From the NCBI GenBank assembly GCA_031282235.1, contig JAITED010000016.1, positions 1 to 15,804 on the forward strand: a DNA stretch of 15,804 nt. The letters run 5' to 3'. Shown here piece after piece: positions 7,456-14,159 of the stretch (positions are counted from its first letter, which is position 1; the number at the start of each line of letters is the position of its first letter). Made by a program: the position numbers and the translations under genes. This DNA comes from Propionibacteriaceae bacterium (GTDB lineage Bacteria > Actinomycetota > Actinomycetes > Propionibacteriales > Propionibacteriaceae). A model generated the notes under the pieces. That model made no database searches. It saw only the letters and a list, made by a program, of their open reading frames with translations, and had not been told where the DNA came from.

Positions 7456-7965
7456 TCACCGGATGGTTGGCCACCAACCCCACATCTGGGCACCGACCCG
7501 CCGAGACTGCTCTGGCATACTCGTTTGCAGCACTTTGCCCATTGCCCGACCCACGGCGTTGAAGTCACGCACGCCTACGACGTCGATGAACGCCTGACGC
7601 ACCAGCACCGCATGTTCAATAACAGCCTCATCCAGCACCTTTTTACCGTTGGCGGTGAGCACTAAGAAAGCGCCGCGCCTATCGGTGGGGGCAGGCTGGC
7701 GTTCCACTAGGTCACGTGTTTCCATCCGCGTCACCATGTGCGAAAGCCGAGAGGGGGTGCGGTTGACGCCGTTTGCTACGTCAGACATGCGTAGGCGCTG
7801 TTCCGGACTCTCTGACAGCAAAGCCAGCACGCGATATTCGCTGGAGTCGATGCCGTGCTTTTGCAACGCCCGGTTGATGAGTGCTTCCATATATTCGAAT
7901 CCGAAAAGCCAGCTGCGCCAGATACGCGTTTCTTCTTCGTTGAGCAAGAAATCCTGCGATTCCAT
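7456..7965 (-). CDS. MarR-family transcriptional regulator
   Basis: The 169-residue product has the MarR winged-helix layout: a dimerisation helix, EYRVLALLSESPEQRLRMSDVANGVNRTPSRLSHMVTR split over about 43-80 (helix-turn-helix 59-80), and a wing with DRRG at 95-98. Such proteins bind palindromic operators as dimers, often releasing DNA when a phenolic or organic-acid ligand binds. The second ATG (7965) is preferred because AAAAAGG stands six bases before it; the ATG at 7971 directly abuts that site and would add only two residues. The dehydrogenase gene starts 98 bp downstream on the same strand, so the two may form an operon. The C-terminal tail WGWWPTIR is unusual but has no obvious meaning. 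Confidence 0.9.
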   Translation of the reverse strand: MESQDFLLNEEETRIWRSWLFGFEYMEALINRALQKHGIDSSEYRVLALLSESPEQRLRMSDVANGVNRTPSRLSHMVTRMETRDLVERQPAPTDRRGAFLVLTANGKKVLDEAVIEHAVLVRQAFIDVVGVRDFNAVGRAMGKVLQTSMPEQSRRVGAQMWGWWPTIR

Positions 7966-8204
7966 AGCCATCCTTTTTGCGACGGTGCTGTTGAATAGGC
8001 GGGGGTAGTCATCGAGCAGCTACTAAATTGATTGTCGAGTTGCATGACCCGGATCCAAGGATTACAGCAACTACCAGCGAATAAAAATTATGGGTTCCAG
8101 TAGCAACTACAGTCGCTTGAATGCCGAATCACACACTTCAATAATAGCCTTAAACTACAAACTTTAACGAATCTCCCGGCGCGTCTCGCGGAAACTTTAG
8201 TAGC
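7966..8204. other. Upstream region of the MarR gene
   Basis: No gene is evident here. The direct repeat AGCAACTAC occurs at 8066-8074 and 8102-8110, 36 bp apart, with a weaker relative AGCAGCTAC at 8016-8024. These could be regulator sites for the MarR gene, but none is a clean MarR palindrome. Sequence on the minus strand around 8020-8060 is AT-rich enough to hold the promoter, yet no box stands out. Confidence 0.3.
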
Positions 8205-8266
8205 GGGGGTAAAGGCGGGGGTAATACGTATGTAGCCGGAGGGGGTAATACGTATGTGATACGTAA
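8205..8266. repeat. Short direct repeats (GGGGGTAA and ATACGTAT) behind dapA
   Basis: GGGGGTAA occurs at 8205, 8217 and 8241, offsets of 12 and 24 bp. The last two are extended to an identical 17-mer that includes the 8-bp palindrome ATACGTAT (8224-8231 and 8248-8255); a variant, ATACGTAA, follows at 8259-8266. The cluster begins next to the dapA stop (8268) and lies in the 302-bp gap upstream of MarR. It could be a protein-binding array or a decaying minisatellite. Confidence 0.6.
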
Positions 8267-8267
8267 G

Positions 8268-9161
8268 TTACAGCTGGGCTGCATCCAAGATGGCGGCAAA
8301 GGTGGCCTGCTCCGCCTCGGTGGCCGACAACAGTGGCTGGCGTACCACTCGATTCGGCAACACCCCCAGATGCTCCAACCCCGCCTTGACCAACATGCAG
8401 CCTTGAGTGGCGAACACCCCGGTGTACACCGGCAGCGCCGCCTGATACGCGCGCAACGCGCCCGCGTAATCCCCAGCGAGAAACTTGGTGATGGCATCCT
8501 TGGTAATCCGGCCAGTAAAGTGCGTCGATGTGCCGACCACACCCACCCCGCCGATAGACAGAATCGGCAACACCAAAGCGTCATCCCCGGCGTAATAATC
8601 CAATCCGGTAGCCAAAATCACTTCTGCACTGGCCGCGAGGTCTTTTTTGGCATCTTTCACACCGACGATGTTGGGATGCGCTGCCAGTTTGATAAGCGAT
8701 TTTGTCTCCACCGGGCGACCGGTGCGGTGCGGAATATCGTAGATAAGCACCGGCAAGTCGGTAGCGCTGGCCACTGTCTCGAAGTGCGCCACGATGGCGT
8801 CCTGCGGCGGCAGCGAATAATACGGCGTGATGACCAGCAGTCCGTCAGCTCCAGCGGCAGCGGCCTCACACGCCAAAGCCGCACTGTGTTTGGTGTCGTT
8901 GGTGCCCACCCCAGCAATCACTTTGGCCCTATCCCCAACGCTCTCCTTGACGGCAGTGATGATGGCGGCCTTTTCGTCGTGGTAGGTGGTGGGCGCTTCA
9001 CCAGTGGTACCGTTCAACACCAGGGCATCATTGCCCATCTCGTCCACCAAATACGTCGCCAAGCGCCGCACCGCGGCCAAATCCACCGCGCCTGCTGCAT
9101 CAAATGGGGTAACCATCGCGGTCATCAAGCGCCCTAAGCGCGGCGTTGTGTTCTCACTCAT
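8268..9161 (-). CDS. dapA: 4-hydroxy-tetrahydrodipicolinate synthase
   Basis: DapA condenses pyruvate with aspartate semialdehyde, the first committed step toward diaminopimelate and lysine, in the cytosol. The 297-residue TIM-barrel protein shows GTTGE (51-55, pyruvate-binding threonines), Y141 in YDIPHRTG and the Schiff-base lysine K169 in GVKDAK. YDIP rather than YNVP, and VGVKDAK, are usual in actinobacterial DapA as I recall them. Length is normal. The ATG at 9161 has no Shine-Dalgarno; a TAACAT box lies 6 nt upstream, pointing to a leaderless message. The gene is divergent from the methyltransferase gene. No other lysine-pathway gene is visible here. Confidence 0.95.
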   Translation of the reverse strand: MSENTTPRLGRLMTAMVTPFDAAGAVDLAAVRRLATYLVDEMGNDALVLNGTTGEAPTTYHDEKAAIITAVKESVGDRAKVIAGVGTNDTKHSAALACEAAAAGADGLLVITPYYSLPPQDAIVAHFETVASATDLPVLIYDIPHRTGRPVETKSLIKLAAHPNIVGVKDAKKDLAASAEVILATGLDYYAGDDALVLPILSIGGVGVVGTSTHFTGRITKDAITKFLAGDYAGALRAYQAALPVYTGVFATQGCMLVKAGLEHLGVLPNRVVRQPLLSATEAEQATFAAILDAAQL

Positions 9162-9167
9162 GGGGTT

Positions 9168-9173
9168 ATGTTA
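9168..9173 (-). promoter_or_regulatory. -10 box for a leaderless dapA transcript
   Basis: On the minus strand this reads TAACAT and ends 6 nt before the ATG at 9161. The intervening bases, AACCCC, contain no ribosome-binding site. Confidence 0.5.
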
Positions 9174-9250
9174 GTACAACTTGCAATATAACTTGGACAT
9201 AGTTTGGTGGAGCGAGCAGCGTGTACGGCGCTCTGCCATGTCCGAAAATG

Positions 9251-9268
9251 GTGTTTTAGGCGAAACAC
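9251..9268. promoter_or_regulatory. Perfect 6-bp inverted repeat upstream of the methyltransferase gene
   Basis: GTGTTT (9251-9256) and AAACAC (9263-9268) form an 18-bp dyad with a 6-bp centre, 50 bp upstream of the predicted -10 box and in the dapA-methyltransferase divergent gap. It has the geometry of a dimer-binding operator. No partner regulator can be named. Confidence 0.35.
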
Positions 9269-9317
9269 TATTAGATTCCCCCCGCGCTAGTCGCACCGGT
9301 ATATCGCACTCTTGCCG

Positions 9318-9323
9318 TAGAAT
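9318..9323 (+). promoter_or_regulatory. -10 box for a leaderless methyltransferase transcript
   Basis: TAGAAT stands 7 nt before the GTG at 9331, the same hexamer and spacing as before the DUF1707 gene. This supports starting the coding region at 9331 and not at the ATG of the longer frame at 9181, which lies upstream of the promoter. Confidence 0.55.
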
Positions 9324-9330
9324 CAGGGGC

Positions 9331-9990
9331 GTGAACGTACGTAAAACTGGCGCAGCTAACTTGCTGGACTCGGAATCATTGGCGTTGGCAGAGGATTATG
9401 TCTACCTGCCGGATACGGTACGACAAGCCCGCGAGGATGCGGTGCTGACCATCCGGGAGGTCCCTAGCAACGGGGTGTGCGCGGCACTACTGTTTCTCGC
9501 TAAGGCGTTGGACGCAAAAGCCGTAGTGGAAGTGGGTACTGGTGCCGGGGTCACCGGGTTGGCGCTGTTTGCAGGCATGAACCCCGCCGGGATTCTCACC
9601 AGCATCGACAGCGAAGCCGACTGGCAGTTGGAGGCCAAACAGTTGGCCGCCGATGCCGGTATCGCCGCGCGCAGGTTCCGTACCATCGCCGGGGTGGCGT
9701 TGGACGTATTACCAAAACTCTCCGATGCGGCGTATGACTTGGTGTTTATCAACGGCGACAAGCTGGAGTACGTGGAGTACGTCGCGCAGGCATCCCGACT
9801 GTTGCGCACGGGCGGCATACTGGTGCTAAACGATGTGCTGTGGCACAACTTAGTGGCCAATCCGCGCAACGATGACGACGAGACGATGATTATGCGTGAA
9901 GCGTTGCAATCGGTGCTTGATTTGGGCGATTTCACCCCGCTTTTGATCCCACTCGGCTCCGGCCTACTGGCCGCCATCAAAGATGAATAG
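9331..9990 (+). CDS. Class I SAM-dependent O-methyltransferase (COMT-like)
   Basis: The 219-residue protein fits the small O-methyltransferase family that resembles catechol/caffeoyl-CoA methyltransferases and includes mycobacterial Rv1220c. The SAM-binding motif I is VVEVGTGAGVTGLALF (65-80), with an acidic residue after beta-2 in SIDSEADW (91-98). The block DLVFINGDKLEY (136-147) stands where metal-dependent members have D-x-D-K-x-x-Y, and VLNDVLW (165-171) where they have DNVLW. N141 and the N-D order differ from the usual metal ligands, so cation dependence is uncertain. The substrate is unknown. The GTG start is chosen because it follows a TAGAAT box by 7 nt and yields the normal family N terminus. 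ftsH begins 80 bp downstream with its own promoter-like box. Confidence 0.85.
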   Translation: MNVRKTGAANLLDSESLALAEDYVYLPDTVRQAREDAVLTIREVPSNGVCAALLFLAKALDAKAVVEVGTGAGVTGLALFAGMNPAGILTSIDSEADWQLEAKQLAADAGIAARRFRTIAGVALDVLPKLSDAAYDLVFINGDKLEYVEYVAQASRLLRTGGILVLNDVLWHNLVANPRNDDDETMIMREALQSVLDLGDFTPLLIPLGSGLLAAIKDE

Positions 9991-10031
9991 CTGGTAGTGG
10001 ATACCAAGCAGCAACCTGCCCTTGTGGTCGG

Positions 10032-10037
10032 TAGAAT
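10032..10037 (+). promoter_or_regulatory. -10 box of ftsH
   Basis: TAGAAT is followed by 33 nt to the ATG. Transcription starting near 10044 would give a leader of about 26 nt carrying AAGGAG (10061-10066), four bases before the start codon. In contrast to its neighbours, ftsH therefore appears to have an ordinary leadered message. Confidence 0.5.
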
Positions 10038-10070
10038 GGGCACTTGCTACCATCACCGTCAAGGAGCCAG

Positions 10071-12305
10071 ATGAGCGAGTCAAACACCAATAAGCCGTCG
10101 CGTGCGAGCAACACCGGTACTCCCGAGAGACCCCAGTTGCGCCCAAAGCAGTCCACGCCGGCGCGCCGTCCCGCTCCACAGCCCGGCGGCACCCCGGATG
10201 CCCCACTCGATGCCCCGCGCCCTTGGCGTACAGAGGGGTTACGCGATTCACAGCGCGGCGACACCCCCGTAAAGCCGAGCGACCCCTCCAAAAAAGGCCC
10301 AACCTTTAGTTGGCAGTTCTGGGTGAGTGCCGGGCTGCTGCTCATCGCGTTCTTCACATTCAATACGTGGATGAACAACCGCGACCGCCCGCCGGACATC
10401 GCCTACACCGAGTTTTTGACGCAGGTGCGCTCGGGCAACGTGAAAACCGTGCACTCTAAAGGCGACACGATTGATGGCGAACTCATCACCGCCGCCGACT
10501 TGAAAGGCGATGACGGAAAATCCACCGGCACTACGTACACCAAGTTTTATACGGAACGCCCAACGTTCGCTGACGACAATCTATGGAAAGTGCTAGTGGA
10601 TGACCACAACGTGAGCGTAACCGCCACCCCGGTGTATGAGGAGATTCCGCTGTGGCGCTCGCTGCTCAGTTCGCTACTGCCTTGGTTGGTGCTGATTGGC
10701 GTATACGTATGGTTCTTCCGTCGCATGTCTAAAGGCGGCGGATTTGGGCCTTTTGGTGGCATGGGACGCGACGTGAAGCCGGTCGAGAAAGAGAAAGTAA
10801 GGGTCAACTTCTCGGATGTAGCCGGTATTGACGAGGTGAAGGAACAAGTTTCCGAGATTGTTGACTTCTTGAAGAACCCCGGCAAATACCGCCGCGTCGG
10901 CGCGCGAGCCCCTAAAGGTGTGCTGTTGGAGGGCGCGCCCGGCACTGGCAAAACCCTGTTGGCCAGGGCAACCGCCGGCGAGGCCGAGGTGCCTTTCTTC
11001 TCAGCTTCCGCATCAGAGTTCATTGAGATGATTGTGGGCGTGGGCGCGCAAAGGGTGCGCCAACTGTTTGACGAGGCGCGTAAGGCGGCACCGTCCATCA
11101 TCTTCATCGACGAGATTGATGCCATCGGGCGCTCCCGGGGTTCGAGTCGCTCTATGGGCGGCCATGACGAGCGGGAGCAGACCCTAAACCAGGTGCTCAC
11201 CGAGATGGATGGTTTCGACGGCACCGAGGGCGTGGTAGTGATGGCCGCCACCAACCGTGCTGACGTATTAGATGCAGCGCTGACCAGACCGGGGCGCTTT
11301 GACCGAGTGATTACGGTAAACACCCCTGACTTGGATGGTCGGGAGCAGATTCTCAAAGTGCATACGCGTAAAATCCCGCTCTCAACCGATGTGGATTTGC
11401 ACGATATGGCCGCCACCACGCCCGGCATGACGGGCGCTGATTTGGCCAACTTGGCGAACGAAGCGGCGCTGTTGGCCGCAAAACGCTCCGACACCAAGGT
11501 GTATATGCGCGACTTCATGAACGCGCTGGAGAAGATTCAACTCGGGGTGGCGCGCAGCGTGGTAATCCCCGAGGATGAGCGCCGCCGTACCGCGTATCAC
11601 GAAGCCGGTCACGCGCTGCTCGGCATGTTGCAAAAGGGCGCCGACCCGGTGCGTAAAGTGTCCATCATCCCGCGTGGGCAGGCGATGGGCGTCACGCTCA
11701 GCACCCCCGACACCGATAAATACGGCTACGACGAGGAGTATCTGCGCGGTCGTATCGTGGGGGCGATGGGCGGCATGGCCGCTGAGTCCGTGGTGTTCGG
11801 CGTCACCACCACCGGTGCGGATTCCGACCTGCGCCAAGCCACCGCTATCGCTAGGCAGATGGTTGGCAAGTGGGGCATGAGCGACAAAGTCGGCCCGGTG
11901 CAGGTGCTATCCGACCAAGTTGACCCCCGTACTATGGGCATAGCCGAGGAGACGTTGGCGCTGGTTGACGAGGAGGTGCGCCGTATCATCGGCGAATGCC
12001 ACGTCCAAGCCATCAAACTGCTACAGGAGCACCGCGACAAACTGGATGCCATCGTCACTGCCCTGCTGGCCAACGAAACCTTGGATGAGGACGCCGTATA
12101 CGCTGCCGCTGGCATTGAGCGCCCCCACGAAGTCCGCGAGATGGTAAAGACAAACACCAAAGCCGACACTGCATCCCCCAGCGATAGCGTTGCCGACCCG
12201 CATCCGCCCGCCGACGCCCCAGTGGACGCCAAGCCGATACCGGATGCCCCTTGGGCTCCCCCCTCCCCCACCGAAAAGTTCGGTGGCTACGGAAACCCCA
12301 GCTAG
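10071..12305 (+). CDS. ftsH: ATP-dependent zinc metalloprotease FtsH
   Basis: FtsH is a hexameric membrane protease that unfolds and degrades membrane and short-lived cytosolic proteins. The 744-residue product has transmembrane segments at about 83-101 and 199-216 around an extracytoplasmic domain, then an AAA domain: Walker A GAPGTGKT (288-295), Walker B IIFIDEID (343-350) and the second region of homology ending TRPGRFDR (405-412). The peptidase zinc motif HEAGH is at 510-514, with a later acidic ligand in GADSDLRQAT. An approximately 80-residue Pro/Arg-rich, probably disordered N-terminal extension precedes the first membrane segment; many FtsH proteins start almost at that segment. The pore loop reads EMIVGVG where the usual sequence is EMFVGVG. 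The start at 10071 is set by AAGGAG four bases upstream; the longer frame begins with TTG at 10044. Confidence 0.95.
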   Translation: MSESNTNKPSRASNTGTPERPQLRPKQSTPARRPAPQPGGTPDAPLDAPRPWRTEGLRDSQRGDTPVKPSDPSKKGPTFSWQFWVSAGLLLIAFFTFNTWMNNRDRPPDIAYTEFLTQVRSGNVKTVHSKGDTIDGELITAADLKGDDGKSTGTTYTKFYTERPTFADDNLWKVLVDDHNVSVTATPVYEEIPLWRSLLSSLLPWLVLIGVYVWFFRRMSKGGGFGPFGGMGRDVKPVEKEKVRVNFSDVAGIDEVKEQVSEIVDFLKNPGKYRRVGARAPKGVLLEGAPGTGKTLLARATAGEAEVPFFSASASEFIEMIVGVGAQRVRQLFDEARKAAPSIIFIDEIDAIGRSRGSSRSMGGHDEREQTLNQVLTEMDGFDGTEGVVVMAATNRADVLDAALTRPGRFDRVITVNTPDLDGREQILKVHTRKIPLSTDVDLHDMAATTPGMTGADLANLANEAALLAAKRSDTKVYMRDFMNALEKIQLGVARSVVIPEDERRRTAYHEAGHALLGMLQKGADPVRKVSIIPRGQAMGVTLSTPDTDKYGYDEEYLRGRIVGAMGGMAAESVVFGVTTTGADSDLRQATAIARQMVGKWGMSDKVGPVQVLSDQVDPRTMGIAEETLALVDEEVRRIIGECHVQAIKLLQEHRDKLDAIVTALLANETLDEDAVYAAAGIERPHEVREMVKTNTKADTASPSDSVADPHPPADAPVDAKPIPDAPWAPPSPTEKFGGYGNPS

Positions 12306-12328
12306 CTCAGCCCTCCGGCGCTTTAACT

Positions 12329-12408
12329 GCCACTTTTTCGTACGTTTTTTTGGCGCCCCTGCCACTTTTTCGTACGAATTATTGGCAGCCACGCCATTTT
12401 TTCGCACG
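12329..12408. promoter_or_regulatory. Three 16-bp repeats with 32-bp period upstream of the DUF4143 gene
   Basis: GCCACTTTTTCGTACG occurs at 12329-12344 and 12361-12376, and a variant GCCATTTTTTCGCACG at 12393-12408. The starts are 32 bp apart both times, about three helical turns. The core contains the palindrome CGTACG, extended to TTCGTACGAA in the second copy. The third copy covers the position expected for the -35 element of the downstream promoter. This looks like a phased array for one DNA-binding protein. Confidence 0.75.
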
Positions 12409-12417
12409 AAATTAGGG

Positions 12418-12423
12418 TATGCT
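12418..12423 (+). promoter_or_regulatory. -10 box for a leaderless DUF4143-ATPase transcript
   Basis: TATGCT (TAnnnT) ends 6 nt before the ATG at 12430, placing the transcript start at or next to the start codon. No proper Shine-Dalgarno is present. The box lies 9 bp after the third copy of the 32-bp-spaced repeat. Confidence 0.5.
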
Positions 12424-12429
12424 GAGCGT

Positions 12430-13728
12430 ATGGAACGGCTTGCAATACTACAGCTTGAAGCCTGGAAACGCGCCGAGAACCGTAAACCGCTGGTGCTGCG
12501 GGGGGCTAGGCAGGTGGGGAAAACTTGGCTCGCAAAAGAGTTTGGCAAGCGCTATTACCAGCAAACCGCGTACATCAACTTCGAGGAGACCCCCTCCCTA
12601 GCGGCTATCTTTGAGGGAGATTTCGATATTCCTCGCATCGTCGCTGCACTCCGCGCCGCCACCGAAATTGACATACTGCCGGGCGAAACCCTCATCATCC
12701 TTGACGAAATTCAAGAATGCCCCCGCGCCCTGACCGCTCTCAAATACTTCAACGAAAAGGCGAACGACTACCACATCATCGCCGCCGGTTCGCTATTAGG
12801 GGTCGCGCTACACGAGGGGTCGTCATTTCCAGTTGGCAAAGTGACTTTTTTGGACATCGGGCCGCTGAGCCTCGCAGAGTTCATCCAAGCGCTCGGGCAC
12901 GACCAATTGTGGCGCTCAGTTGCCGAATCAAACTGGGAACTTATGAGCGTGTTCCATGACCGGCTCGTATCATTACTGCGTGACTACCTGTTTGTGGGTG
13001 GTATGCCCGCCGCAGTGCTCGCATTCGCAACTAACTTGGACTATCAGGCCGCCCGGACGGAACAATCCGAAATCTTGAAAGCATACGACAGCGACTTCTC
13101 CAAACATTCTCCCGCTGAACAGGTGCCTAAAATCCGAGCCGTTTGGGAATCGATACCCAGACAACTCGCTAAAGAACGGAAACGCTTTTTTTACGGCGAT
13201 GTCGCATCCGGCGCTCGCGCCCGTAGCCACGAAACCGCTATTGAATGGTTGGCACAAGCCGGAGTAGTTGAACGAGTCCGCCAAATCAGCGCCCCCCGCC
13301 TACCGCTCACTGGATATGACGAAAACGACGCTTTCAAGCTATTTCTCGTAGACGTTGGGCTACTAGGCGCATTAGCAGCCCTCCCCACCGCCGCCGTTAT
13401 CAACGGCAGCGCCATCTTCACCGAGTTCCGGGGAGCGCTCACCGAACAATACGTAGCCACGCAGTTAAAACAGCAGTTGGGCGCATCGCCACGCTACTGG
13501 ACGAACGGGCAAAACAGCGCAGAAGTCGATTTCGTAATCCAACGCGGCCTAGACATCATCCCCATAGAAGTCAAAGCCAACCGCAACCTGAAATCAAAAA
13601 GCCTCCAAGTGTACCGCGAAAAGTTCGCACCACCGTTGGCGATACGCACTTCACTCGCGCCGTATGCCCGCTCCACCTCCCTAGTCGACCTGCCGCTATA
13701 CGCACTAGCAACACTCTCCATGCTGTAA
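12430..13728 (+). CDS. AAA-14/DUF4143 family ATP-binding protein
   Basis: The 432-residue protein has an N-terminal AAA-14 ATPase domain with Walker A GARQVGKT (25-32), Walker B LIILDEIQE (88-96) and a sensor-like HIIAAGSLLG (115-124). The DUF4143 region follows. Near the C terminus, E365-V-D367 and E380-V-K382 fit the PD-(D/E)xK nuclease-like fold reported for this family. Such proteins are common, often in several copies per genome and unevenly distributed; their function is not established. The start at 12430 is chosen because it follows a TAnnnT box by 6 nt; a longer frame from 12190 would overlap ftsH by 116 bp and read through the promoter repeats. No partner gene is adjacent; repeats follow its stop. 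Confidence 0.88.
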   Translation: MERLAILQLEAWKRAENRKPLVLRGARQVGKTWLAKEFGKRYYQQTAYINFEETPSLAAIFEGDFDIPRIVAALRAATEIDILPGETLIILDEIQECPRALTALKYFNEKANDYHIIAAGSLLGVALHEGSSFPVGKVTFLDIGPLSLAEFIQALGHDQLWRSVAESNWELMSVFHDRLVSLLRDYLFVGGMPAAVLAFATNLDYQAARTEQSEILKAYDSDFSKHSPAEQVPKIRAVWESIPRQLAKERKRFFYGDVASGARARSHETAIEWLAQAGVVERVRQISAPRLPLTGYDENDAFKLFLVDVGLLGALAALPTAAVINGSAIFTEFRGALTEQYVATQLKQQLGASPRYWTNGQNSAEVDFVIQRGLDIIPIEVKANRNLKSKSLQVYREKFAPPLAIRTSLAPYARSTSLVDLPLYALATLSML

Positions 13729-13759
13729 GGACGCACGTCACCCCACCTCAATCCCCCCC

Positions 13760-13882
13760 TCATGCTGCGCGGAGCGAACGCAGCGAACCCCCACTCCCCG
13801 TCATACTGCGCAGAGTGAGCGTAGCGCATCCCCCCTTTACGTCATGCTGCGCGCAGTCGCAGCATCCAGGAACCCACACCGA
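13760..13882 (+). repeat. Three degenerate 41-bp tandem repeats
   Basis: Units starting TCATGCTGCGCG, TCATACTGCGCA and TCATGCTGCGCG begin at 13760, 13801 and 13842, exactly 41 bp apart. The first two continue with an imperfect palindrome (for example CTGCG 13765-13769 with CGCAG 13779-13783) and a C run. The third departs into GCAGCATCCAGGAAC and forms the left end of the inverted-repeat element at 13841-14040. They sit in the 431-bp gap after the DUF4143 gene. Confidence 0.8.
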
Positions 13883-14040
13883 ACAGAGCTCAACCACCAT
13901 CCTCTAGTACTGGCACCGTAAACAACCCAACCCGGCGCGGGATGATTCCCGGTGCCAGAGCTAAAGATGTGGGATTGTTCCACGCGGTGCATGTTTCTGG
14001 ATACTGCGACTCCGGCCTTGCGGCCTCCGCGCAGCATGAC
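13841..14040. mobile_element. MITE-like element with terminal inverted repeats
   Basis: The left arm (13841-13873) and right arm (14040 back to 13993) share 13 perfect outer bases, GTCATGCTGCGCG, then a 20-bp block matching at 17 positions. The right arm carries a 15-bp insertion (14013-14027) that is itself a small GGCC-gcaa-GGCC hairpin. In the middle lies a nested hairpin: CTGGCACCG (13910-13918) with CGGTGCCAG (13950-13958), and CCCG (13931-13934) with CGGG (13938-13941) inside. It carries no transposase and no credible gene. No target-site duplication was evident, so movement is inferred from structure only. Confidence 0.5.
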
Positions 14041-14145
14041 GGGGTAGAGCGAGAAGGACGAGGGCGGGTTCCTGTCTCCGGTCATATATAACCCGCGCAT
14101 CCCCGACACTTCCGGGCAATACGGATAAAGCGGCTGGGGAACGAT
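14041..14145. other. Upstream region of the aldo/keto reductase gene
   Basis: No gene is seen. GCGGGTT (14064-14070) and AACCCGC (14090-14096) form a 7-bp stem with a 19-nt AT-containing loop. No T run follows, so it is not an obvious terminator; an operator or further repeat remnant is possible. Confidence 0.3.
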
Positions 14146-14151
14146 TAGGTT
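14146..14151 (+). promoter_or_regulatory. Possible -10 box for a leaderless aldo/keto reductase transcript
   Basis: TAGGTT (TAnnnT) ends 8 nt before the GTG at 14160, and no Shine-Dalgarno is present in between. The spacing is slightly longer than for the other leaderless candidates here. Confidence 0.35.
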
Positions 14152-14159
14152 GGTTTCTT

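Noticed and set aside
8150..8584. 144-residue minus-strand ORF with a YVLPPP repeat
   Set aside because: It is a frame-shadow of dapA; the YVLPPP repetition comes from the GGGGGTAATACGTATGT direct repeats.
9181..9330. N-terminal extension of the O-methyltransferase
   Set aside because: The TAGAAT box lies inside this stretch and the added residues resemble no methyltransferase; GTG 9331 fits better.
12190..12429. N-terminal extension of the DUF4143 ATPase
   Set aside because: It would overlap ftsH by 116 bp and translate the phased promoter repeats; ATG 12430 gives the normal family start.
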